Below are positions 7,195-11,763 of a stretch of DNA of 11,763 nt, one piece after another. The notes under the pieces are model-generated. The model saw nothing but the letters and a program-made list of their open reading frames with translations, was not told where the DNA came from and searched no databases. This stretch comes from Thermoplasmata archaeon. Its GTDB lineage: Archaea > Thermoplasmatota > Thermoplasmata > UBA10834. Every line of letters begins with the position of its first letter. Position 1 is the first letter of the stretch. The position numbers and the translations under genes were made by a program. The stretch spans positions 1-11,763 of the forward strand of contig DUGQ01000054.1 in the NCBI GenBank assembly GCA_013331315.1. The letters are read 5' to 3'.

Positions 7195-7300
7195 CGCTGA
7201 GGGGGAGATTCGAACTCCCGAGGCGCAGAGCGCCACGAGCTACCTGGCCTGAATGATCAGGGCTCCAGGCTCGCGCCTTACCGGGCTGGGCTACCTCAGC
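7195..7300 (-). tRNA. tRNA-Ser(GGA) with 21-nt intron
   Basis: Read on the minus strand, the acceptor stem GCTGAGG (7294-7300) pairs with CCTCAGC (7196-7202), with discriminator G73 at 7195, the base expected for archaeal tRNA-Ser. The D stem is GCC/GGC with GG in the loop. The anticodon stem CGAGC/GCTCG brackets an interrupted loop; removing the intron gives loop CTGGAGA with anticodon GGA (7264-7266). A 16-nt variable region holds a 5-bp stem, GGCGC-TCT-GCGCC, the long arm of class II tRNAs. The T arm is GGGAG-TTCGAAT-CTCCC. CCA is not encoded. Anticodon, long arm and G73 together make serine secure. The spliced body is 85 nt. Confidence 0.96.
7242..7262 (-). other. tRNA-Ser intron (canonical bulge-helix-bulge)
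   Basis: The 21-nt intron sits between positions 37 and 38. CTGG (exon) pairs with CCAG (intron) to give the 4-bp central helix, flanked by 3-nt bulges AGC and GTA, and the intron closes in a CCTGA/TCAGG hairpin with loop TCAT. Cutting after the second base of each bulge, as the archaeal splicing endonuclease does, yields a 7-nt anticodon loop. Confidence 0.92.
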
Positions 7301-7324
7301 TCGGATACCTCCAGAATGGTGTTT

Positions 7325-7332
7325 GTATTTAA
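7325..7332 (-). promoter_or_regulatory. TATA-like box (TTAAATAC) for tRNA-Ser
   Basis: It is centred about 28 nt upstream of the tRNA-Ser 5' end at 7300, the expected spacing for an archaeal promoter starting at or very near the mature 5' end. Confidence 0.55.
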
Positions 7333-7390
7333 GAATATCCGATTCCATCAGAGCCGCCTCCAACGTCCGAGGCAGATGAGACAGACGGAC

Positions 7391-8230
7391 TCAGGGACCA
7401 TCGCTGGCCGAGCGGACCATAAGCATCGACTCAAGGGCCTTGAGGACTTCAGGCCGCACGTCCCTCGCGAGGGGACGGAATCTGCGAGCAAGGGCGACCT
7501 CGTCCAGATCTATATCAGCTTCGACCACCTGTTCCTTGAGGTCGTGGGCCTCGGCAACGGCCTCGCCGCGAGGGTTGAGGACCCGGCTTCCCCCACTGAA
7601 CACCAGGCTCCCGTGGACGCCGACCATGTTCAGGAATACCATGAATACTCCGTTCTCGACCGCTCGGGCCGGGAGGACCATGTCGAAGCTTTGCCTCGAG
7701 GTGGTGGGCGACGCAGAAAGGTTAACCAGGACCTGGGCGCCCATCATCGACTCCAGCTTCGCAAGCTCAGGGAAGAAGATGTCATAACACACGGTGAGGC
7801 CGATCTTCGCGTGCATACCAGGCACTACGACCGCGGTCCTGCCGCCGGCGAAGAATATGCGCTCCTCGAAGGGGCCGAAGTTCGGCAGATACATCTTGTC
7901 GTACCTGAAAAGGCCTCCGTCGCCAGTCGCGACAAGGGCCGAGTTGAAGAGATGACCAGGCGCCCTCTCGTCCTCCACTGGCATCCCGAAGATTATGTCC
8001 TTCTGGGATTCGCTCGCAAGCTCGACGACCGTCTTCATCGTGGGACCGTTCATAGGTTCTGCCAGCTTGAAGAGGTCGTCTCTGGGCATGTAGCCAGTTA
8101 CGTTCAACTCTGGAAACACGACGATGTCGCCCGGTGTTCCCTTGACCACAGCGCGCATCCTCTCGAGGTTTGCCTCCTTGTCATGAAGTTGGCAGGAGAC
8201 CTGCGCCAGCGTGATCTTCTTGCGGTCCAT
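7391..8230 (-). CDS. Nitrilase-superfamily amidohydrolase, probable glutaminase partner of NadE
   Basis: A 279-residue carbon-nitrogen hydrolase with the complete Glu-Lys-Cys triad: E41 in VVFPELNVTGY, K112 in YDKMYLPNFG and C148 in GLTVCYDIFFPEL. Length is typical of the single-domain fold. The later segments VNLSASP (169-175), FLNMVGVHGSLVFSGGS (199-215) and the NPRGE turn resemble the N-terminal glutaminase domain of fused glutamine-dependent NAD synthetases, where the equivalent region reads roughly N-x-V-G-x-x-x-x-L-V-F-x-G-G-S. It is divergent from nadE across 100 bp. I infer that it may release ammonia from glutamine for NadE, either in complex or by diffusion. Family membership is certain; the substrate is not, and omega-amidase, N-carbamoyl-amine or other amidase activity remains possible. 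A TATA-like box lies about 29 nt before the ATG and no ribosome site is visible. Confidence 0.9.
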   Translation of the reverse strand: MDRKKITLAQVSCQLHDKEANLERMRAVVKGTPGDIVVFPELNVTGYMPRDDLFKLAEPMNGPTMKTVVELASESQKDIIFGMPVEDERAPGHLFNSALVATGDGGLFRYDKMYLPNFGPFEERIFFAGGRTAVVVPGMHAKIGLTVCYDIFFPELAKLESMMGAQVLVNLSASPTTSRQSFDMVLPARAVENGVFMVFLNMVGVHGSLVFSGGSRVLNPRGEAVAEAHDLKEQVVEADIDLDEVALARRFRPLARDVRPEVLKALESMLMVRSASDGP

Positions 8231-8255
8231 CGCTACTCTGACGGCTTTCCCCGTA

Positions 8256-8263
8256 GATTATGA
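8256..8263 (-). promoter_or_regulatory. TATA-like box (TCATAATC) for the nitrilase gene
   Basis: It is centred about 29 nt upstream of the ATG at 8230. No Shine-Dalgarno sequence lies before that ATG, so transcription probably starts within a few bases of the start codon. Confidence 0.45.
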
Positions 8264-8299
8264 TTGGGCTCCGACTGGGCACGCCCACCGACCATAACG

Positions 8300-8307
8300 G
8301 ATATATC
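8300..8307 (+). promoter_or_regulatory. TATA-like box (GATATATC) for nadE
   Basis: It is centred about 27 nt upstream of the ATG at 8331. The bases before the ATG (CCCAACGCCG) hold no ribosome site, so the mRNA is probably leaderless. The GATATATC core is palindromic, but the divergent gene has its own better-placed box. Confidence 0.55.
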
Positions 8308-8330
8308 CAGACCAAACCATCCCAACGCCG

Positions 8331-9149
8331 ATGAACACGCCCTCTCTGAAGGCAGGAACGGAGAAGGTCATCGAGCATTTCCTGGCTGAGAAACTCAGGA
8401 AGATCGGTGCCACAGGATTCGTGCTCGGCGTAAGCGGGGGCATAGACTCTGCCGTCGTGCTGCGACTGGCCGCGAATGCGATAGGCCCCGAGAAGGTCAT
8501 GGCGTTGGTGCTGCCTGAGGAGGATTCCTCAGAGGAGGACACTCAGGACGCCGTCGAGCTATGCAAGGGCGTCGGCGTGGAGTACCGGGTGATAGACATA
8601 TCCGGAGTGGTCCAGGCACTGACCGCTGCCATCACCGACCGGGCCGATCAGAAATCCCTCGCCAACATCAAGGCGCGAGTCAGGATGATTCTTCTCTACC
8701 ACTACGCTGCAACGGAGGGCAGGTTGGTGCTCGGGACGAGCAACAAGAGCGAGCTCCTGATCGGGTATTTCACGAAGTACGGAGACGGGGGAGCCGATCT
8801 GGAGCCCATCGGGGACTTGTACAAGACGCAGGTCCGACAGCTGGCGGTCGCGCTTGGAATCCCCGAGAAGATCGTCCAGAAGGTTCCGACTGCGGGCCTA
8901 TGGCCAGGACAGACCGACGAGAACGAGATCGGCATGAAGTACGAAGACCTGGATTCCGTGCTAATGAGCATCGAGCTCGCGTTGGACGTCAAGGCGGCTA
9001 GTCAACGCACAGGGATCTCAGAGAGCGAGATTGAGAGAGTGGCCAAGATGGTCAGATCGTCGTCCCATAAGCGCAAGTTCCCGCCGACGGTCAAGATAGG
9101 GCTCAGGACGCCGGGACTGGACTGGCGAGAAGGCGATGAGGACTTCTAG
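8331..9149 (+). CDS. nadE: NH3-type NAD+ synthetase
   Basis: NadE amidates nicotinic acid adenine dinucleotide to NAD+ with ATP, the last step of NAD biosynthesis, in the cytosol. The 272-residue protein is a lone synthetase domain without a glutaminase domain. Seen directly: the ATP-pyrophosphatase loop SGGIDSA at 35-41, the P1 segment ANIKARVRM at 111-119, GTSNKSELLIGY at 135-146, YGDGGADLEPIGDLYKTQV at 150-168 and GLWPGQTDENEIG at 189-201. Length and motif order match ammonia-dependent archaeal and bacterial enzymes. The ATG at 8331 is supported by the TATA spacing. The divergently transcribed nitrilase next door is a candidate ammonia source from glutamine, which would give the cell a two-gene version of the fused glutamine-dependent enzyme. 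Confidence 0.96.
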   Translation: MNTPSLKAGTEKVIEHFLAEKLRKIGATGFVLGVSGGIDSAVVLRLAANAIGPEKVMALVLPEEDSSEEDTQDAVELCKGVGVEYRVIDISGVVQALTAAITDRADQKSLANIKARVRMILLYHYAATEGRLVLGTSNKSELLIGYFTKYGDGGADLEPIGDLYKTQVRQLAVALGIPEKIVQKVPTAGLWPGQTDENEIGMKYEDLDSVLMSIELALDVKAASQRTGISESEIERVAKMVRSSSHKRKFPPTVKIGLRTPGLDWREGDEDF

Positions 9150-9261
9150 GGGATGATCACATCAATCCTCTCACAGGACCTATGGAGAGGACGGCGCCCC
9201 GCCTGAACCGAGACGGTGGGTGGGACTCGCTTCTGGATGGTCGAGAGGGTGTTCCCAAACG

Positions 9262-9269
9262 TTTATGTA
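9262..9269 (+). promoter_or_regulatory. TATA-like box (TTTATGTA) for tRNA-Glu
   Basis: It is centred about 34 nt before the tRNA 5' end, predicting a start near 9291 and a short 5' leader for RNase P. The rest of the 149-bp gap after nadE (9150-9298) shows no coding potential or strong structure that I can see. Confidence 0.45.
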
Positions 9270-9298
9270 AAGCTTCTGGATTTGGATGGTCCAACCAG

Positions 9299-9403
9299 GC
9301 TCCCGTAGTGTAGTCCGGCCAATCATTCGAGCCTCTCGCGGACGGGTCCGAGCCCGACCGGTGATAGCTCGATACCCGGGTTCAAATCCCGGCGGGAGCA
9401 CCA
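9299..9403 (+). tRNA. tRNA-Glu(CTC) with 27-nt intron and encoded CCA
   Basis: The acceptor stem GCTCCCG (9299-9305) pairs with CGGGAGC (9393-9399), followed by A73 and a genomically encoded CCA. The D arm (GTGTAGTCCGGCCAATCAT) is the characteristic archaeal tRNA-Glu sequence. The anticodon stem CGAGC (9328-9332)/GCTCG (9367-9371) brackets an interrupted loop; after removal of 9339-9365 the loop is CTCTCGA with anticodon CTC (9335-9337). The T arm is CCGGG-TTCAAAT-CCCGG. The variable loop is short (4 nt), as expected for class I. Confidence 0.95.
9339..9365 (+). other. tRNA-Glu intron (imperfect bulge-helix-bulge)
   Basis: The 27-nt intron sits at 37/38. Bulges CGC (9337-9339) and ATA (9364-9366) flank a weak central helix, CTCT (9333-9336) with GGTG (9360-9363): two G-C pairs, one T-T mismatch and one wobble. 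The distal hairpin is GG/CC, an A-A mismatch, then CGGG (9343-9346)/CCCG (9353-9356) with a 6-nt loop. The boundaries follow from keeping a 7-nt loop and the CTC anticodon. Confidence 0.8.
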
Positions 9404-9465
9404 TCTCACTCTTCGCGCCGGCGTTGCTTCTCACAGAGATGTCCTGAGCGGCCCATCGACAGCTG

Positions 9466-9753
9466 TCAGCGTTTGACCTTGCACTCGTCCGTTCCCTTGA
9501 GCTCCAAGAGGGATTTCTTCAAAGTAACCACGTCGCCGTAACCAGAGACGAAATCCACTGGAAGGCATATCTTGACGGAGCCCAGGAGCGGCTTGGAGTA
9601 GCCAAGTTCACGCGTGGCGTCGTCCGTCAGGCCGATCTTGGTATGCGTTACCCTCCAGTTCCTCGTATCGACGTTCACGCCTTCTACCTCTCCCAAGGTG
9701 TATGAGTCGGCAGTTATCACTTTCACTCCGTTCAACTTTGACACGTCCATCAT
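9466..9753 (-). CDS. Small archaeal PRC-barrel domain protein
   Basis: From the chosen start this is a 95-residue protein made almost entirely of one PRC-barrel fold. The opening MMDVSKLNGVKVITADSYTL and the following GEVEGVNVDTRNWRVTHTKI give the strand-rich beginning with the G-x-V-x-x-V-x-V-D pattern. LLGSVKICLPVDFVSGYGD and VVTLKKSLLEL supply the later strands. Such stand-alone proteins are widespread in Archaea; some take part in cell division (CdpB type), while others are linked to RNA metabolism or remain unassigned, so no precise role is given. The ATG at 9753 is preferred over in-frame ATGs at 9777 and 9774 because GAGGTGG (9758-9764) lies 4 nt upstream and the TATA spacing puts transcription start near 9762, downstream of 9777. 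It is divergent from the peptidase gene. Confidence 0.82.
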   Translation of the reverse strand: MMDVSKLNGVKVITADSYTLGEVEGVNVDTRNWRVTHTKIGLTDDATRELGYSKPLLGSVKICLPVDFVSGYGDVVTLKKSLLELKGTDECKVKR

Positions 9754-9757
9754 TTCG

Positions 9758-9764
9758 CCACCTC
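9758..9764 (-). promoter_or_regulatory. Shine-Dalgarno GAGGTGG fixing the PRC-barrel start at 9753
   Basis: The minus-strand GAGGTGG is 4 nt from the ATG at 9753. Using the ATGs at 9777 or 9774 would place this site inside the coding sequence. Confidence 0.6.
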
Positions 9765-9784
9765 GGAAACCCATCACCCCTGTG

Positions 9785-9792
9785 ACTTATAG
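9785..9792 (-). promoter_or_regulatory. TATA-like box (CTATAAGT) for the PRC-barrel gene
   Basis: It is centred about 35 nt upstream of the ATG at 9753. Transcription would start near 9762, leaving a minimal leader beginning at about the Shine-Dalgarno site. Confidence 0.5.
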
Positions 9793-9861
9793 CTGTTGTC
9801 CCTATCACAACGGAGTTCGTCCGTTGGCGGGAGAATTGGCCAGCGGGAATCGATTGCGGGG

Positions 9862-9887
9862 CGCTCGCTTGGCAGAAGTTGCGAGCG
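9862..9887. repeat. Inverted repeat CGCTCGC / GCGAGCG
   Basis: Perfect 7-bp arms (9862-9868 and 9881-9887) are separated by 12 nt in the 173-bp divergent region between the PRC-barrel gene and the first peptidase gene, ending 8 bp before a TATA-like ATAATTT (9896-9902). It could be an operator or an RNA hairpin; chance is possible in GC-rich DNA. Confidence 0.35.
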
Positions 9888-9895
9888 GACGCCGG

Positions 9896-9902
9896 ATAAT
9901 TT
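9896..9902 (+). promoter_or_regulatory. TATA-like box (ATAATTT) for the first clostripain-like gene
   Basis: It is centred about 28 nt before the ATG at 9927, consistent with a leaderless start there. A competing box, GCTTATCA at 10009-10016, would start transcription near 10038 just before GGGGGTGA. Confidence 0.3.
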
Positions 9903-9926
9903 GAACATTTGTCAAGTCGCCTAAGA

Positions 9927-11219
9927 ATGTCTTCGCAGGCACCGACGCCAGACAGTCGAAAATCATGTTCTAATACTCCGTTGACCATTCCCCGACTCAG
10001 TGAGGAAGCTTATCAACCGTCAAGCGAGAGTCTTTCTCACGGGGGTGAACAACTGAGGGGACAAGCAGCAAAGCTGTGTCTAGGTGTTTTGGTGGCCTCT
10101 CTCCTGGTCGTGCCGAGCTTGGCTATGACCATGAACGCGAGAGGAGAGGGCGAAGCGTCTTGGACAATCGCCTTGTATGTGAACGGAGACAACGACCTGG
10201 AAAGGTACTGGGACGAGTATAGCCGACCCGCGCTGGAGAACATACCCGCGAGCTCGGACGTCAACATAGTCGCGATGATGGACTGGGTCGCCCAGAACGG
10301 GACCGTGCTCTACGAGATATCCGGCGGCGACGTGACGCTGGTCGACACTTACGAAGAGAAGAACTACGGAGACGGAGCTACTTTCCAGTGGTTCATCACG
10401 GAGGTGGCTACCCTGTATCCGTCGGATAACCTGATGATCATAGGGTGGGACCACGGGTACGCGTGGAGGTACTTCAGCAACGACCAGACCTCAGGCGACA
10501 AGATAACCATGCCGGAGCTCCAGGCGGCGCTCGAGAACTGTGGAGTCCAGGTCGACATCCTGGCGTTCGACGCGTGCAACATGGCGGCCATAGAGGTCGT
10601 CTACCAGGTGGCTCTCGCAGGCAACGTGGACATACTGGTCGGCTCGGAGGAGACGATCCCGATGAACGGGTATCCGTATGACCTGATGCTCACGCCAGTG
10701 GCCAACGACCCGCTGAGGACGCCTACCCAGGTCGCCACAGACATGATCGATGGTTGGGCGGAGTACTACGACCCACTCAACTGGGCACAGTCGATATGCC
10801 TCTCCGCGACAGACGTCCAGAGCATCGGGGCACAGTCCTCCGCGTTCGTCGACTGGTGCGGGTCCATGCACGCGAACCTCGCCGCCTACGAGAAGGAGTA
10901 CAAGAGAGCTGTGAGGGACGTGTACGTGGCCTACGCGACGAACAAGCACGTGGACATGGCAGACCTCGGGGACATACTGTTGGCGAACTCCAAGATAAAG
11001 GACGCCACGCTCCGAGCTGCGACAGCGGCCGTGGTGACCGCGATCGACTCGTCCGTGATAGCGTACTGGAACGGGGACTGGGCATCCGCCTGCAGGGGAC
11101 TGACCCTCTGGTGGGGACTAACCAGCGACTGGGACTACAGCGGTCCGGCATACGTGACCGAGGTCGCCTTCGCGATAGACACAGGCTGGGGCGACTTCCT
11201 GGCGGACTACAACTCCTAG
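9927..11219 (+). CDS. Secreted clostripain-like cysteine peptidase (family C11)
   Basis: From the ATG at 9927 the protein has 430 residues. A hydrophobic export segment, LGVLVASLLVVPSLA (52-66), precedes the domain, so it should be secreted or membrane-anchored. The C11 core begins at WTIALYVNGDNDLERYW (79-95). The catalytic dyad is visible as H176 in IIGWDHGYAW and C217 in AFDACNMAAIE, followed by LVGSEETIP (237-245). These are the standard motifs of clostripain-related, arginine-preferring or similar endopeptidases. No long accessory domain follows; the protein ends soon after WWGLTSDWDYSGPAYV. The start is uncertain: 9927 leaves a 50-residue polar stretch before the hydrophobic segment, while an in-frame CTG at 10053, 4 nt after GGGGGTGA (10041-10048), would give a classic short signal peptide. 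A close paralogue follows in tandem. Confidence 0.9.
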   Translation: MSSQAPTPDSRKSCSNTPLTIPRLSEEAYQPSSESLSHGGEQLRGQAAKLCLGVLVASLLVVPSLAMTMNARGEGEASWTIALYVNGDNDLERYWDEYSRPALENIPASSDVNIVAMMDWVAQNGTVLYEISGGDVTLVDTYEEKNYGDGATFQWFITEVATLYPSDNLMIIGWDHGYAWRYFSNDQTSGDKITMPELQAALENCGVQVDILAFDACNMAAIEVVYQVALAGNVDILVGSEETIPMNGYPYDLMLTPVANDPLRTPTQVATDMIDGWAEYYDPLNWAQSICLSATDVQSIGAQSSAFVDWCGSMHANLAAYEKEYKRAVRDVYVAYATNKHVDMADLGDILLANSKIKDATLRAATAAVVTAIDSSVIAYWNGDWASACRGLTLWWGLTSDWDYSGPAYVTEVAFAIDTGWGDFLADYNS

Positions 11220-11238
11220 CCGGAAAACCATATCAAAC

Positions 11239-11269
11239 GGGAGACACCGTCTCCCTTCTCATCTTCTTT
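11239..11269 (+). terminator. Terminator-like hairpin with pyrimidine tract
   Basis: GGGAGAC (11239-11245) and GTCTCCC (11249-11255) form a perfect 7-bp stem with a 3-nt loop, followed by the pyrimidine-rich TTCTCATCTTCTTT (11256-11269). It begins 20 bases after the stop codon of the first peptidase gene. The rest of the gap to the second peptidase gene (11270-11375) shows no clear promoter that I can defend. Confidence 0.55.
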
Positions 11270-11375
11270 CCCCCCGACGGATGACCACAGAAGTGCATCC
11301 TTCGCAATCATGAGCGGGGCCGGCTGAGCAATCGTTTTCTACTAGGCCGTCGATTCCCTGTGGTCAGTCACCGAA

Positions 11376-11763
11376 GTGGGTACTGACTACGGGGGGATTG
11401 AAATCAGACTTCGGCGTGCACTCGGTGCCGCGATTGCAGTGATACTAGTGAGCGTACTTGTCGTCTCAGGAACGAGTTCAGGGAAGCAGAACGGGAAGCC
11501 TGTTGCTGAGGAGGGTGCGTGGACCGTCGCCCTCTACGTCTGCGCGGACAACGACCTTGAAATGTACTGGGACGGTATGAGCCTGGCGATGCTTCTGAAC
11601 GTGCCGGAGAGCGACGGTGTTGAGTTCGTCGCCTATGTGGACCTCATGAGCACACAGGGAACGCAGATAATCGAGATAGAAGGCGGAGAATGGGAGGCCG
11701 TCGAGACTCTTGAGGAAATGAACTTCGCCGACGACGAGACGCTCCAATGGGCGCTGTCCGATG
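11376..11763 (+). CDS. Second clostripain-like peptidase (family C11), 5' part only, runs off the window
   Basis: An open frame from GTG at 11376 to the window edge (129 codons) has an in-frame stop upstream at 11343-11345. A short basic region (RLRRA) and a hydrophobic stretch (LGAAIAVILVSVLVVS) form a signal peptide, followed by WTVALYVCADNDLEMYWD, which matches WTIALYVNGDNDLERYWD of the preceding gene. The similarity continues through the D-rich and G-rich segment to ETLQWALSD, against ATFQWFITE. The catalytic His and Cys lie beyond the window, so activity cannot be judged. The start is uncertain: the GGGGGG at 11391-11396 aligns with the ribosome-site-like GGGGGTGA of the first copy, yet lies downstream of the GTG. 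The two genes are tandem paralogues separated by a terminator-like hairpin. Confidence 0.85.
   Translation, partial: MGTDYGGIEIRLRRALGAAIAVILVSVLVVSGTSSGKQNGKPVAEEGAWTVALYVCADNDLEMYWDGMSLAMLLNVPESDGVEFVAYVDLMSTQGTQIIEIEGGEWEAVETLEEMNFADDETLQWALSD

Noticed and set aside
7058..7252. Plus-strand open frame ending in GEIRTPEAQS
   Set aside because: It runs antisense through the 5' end of the kinase gene and the T and variable arms of tRNA-Ser; the GEIRTPE peptide is another tRNA-antisense artefact.
7163..7363. Minus-strand open frame of 66 codons across tRNA-Ser
   Set aside because: It is a sense-strand translation of the tRNA gene itself (LGSSNLPLSA comes from the variable and T arms), not a protein.
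7253..8263. Plus-strand open frame of 336 codons opposite the nitrilase gene
   Set aside because: It has no recognisable motifs and shadow-like His/Arg/Asp-rich composition, while the opposite strand encodes a full nitrilase with its triad.
9180..9434. Minus-strand open frame of 84 codons containing LPPGFEPG
   Set aside because: It is the antisense of the tRNA-Glu gene; PGFEPG-like peptides are a well-known artefact of translating the complement of the tRNA T arm.
11219..11375. Possible small gene or CRISPR/IS remnant between the two peptidase genes
   Set aside because: Only the hairpin and pyrimidine tract are visible; no direct repeats, no credible start with ribosome site, no transposase-like peptide.

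Overview
The window looks archaeal. It is GC-rich. TATA-like boxes sit 24-30 nt upstream of several start codons, leaving little or no leader (nadE, the nitrilase, the membrane pair). Both tRNA genes carry short introns at position 37/38 with bulge-helix-bulge geometry, and there is an archaeal-type PRC-barrel protein. A group 3 [NiFe] hydrogenase, a cytosolic multi-PAS histidine kinase and tandem secreted clostripain-like (C11) peptidases would suit a sediment or anaerobic Thermoplasmatota-like lineage. That placement is inference; the sequence only firmly shows Archaea.

Layout: 1-669 (+) is the C-terminal part of a [NiFe] hydrogenase large subunit, and 746-1237 (+) the endopeptidase likely to trim its C-terminal extension. 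1252-2298 (-) is hypE, which makes the cyanide ligand precursor for the same metal centre. 2395-3027 (+) is a MobA-like guanylyltransferase divergent from hypE; a palindromic TTATAA lies between them. 3029-4338 (-) holds two overlapping, paralogous six-helix membrane proteins (DUF2238/YjdF-like). 4372-7110 (-) is a 912-residue receiver-PAS-PAS-GAF-PAS-histidine kinase just upstream of that pair. 7195-7300 (-) is an intron-containing tRNA-Ser(GGA). 7391-8230 (-) is a nitrilase-fold amidohydrolase divergent from nadE (8331-9149, +). 9299-9403 (+) is an intron-containing tRNA-Glu(CTC). 9466-9753 (-) is a small PRC-barrel protein. 9927-11219 (+) is a complete clostripain-like secreted peptidase, followed by a terminator-like hairpin and the 5' part of a second paralogue (11376 to the window end).

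How the genes fit together: the first three form a hydrogenase structure/maturation cluster. The nitrilase and nadE together resemble the two halves of glutamine-dependent NAD synthetase, split into divergent genes. The kinase and membrane pair lie on one strand and may be functionally linked, although the pair appears to have its own promoter. The tandem peptidases point to extracellular protein degradation. No mobile element, CRISPR array or defence system was seen. No stretch without a gene exceeds about 160 bases.
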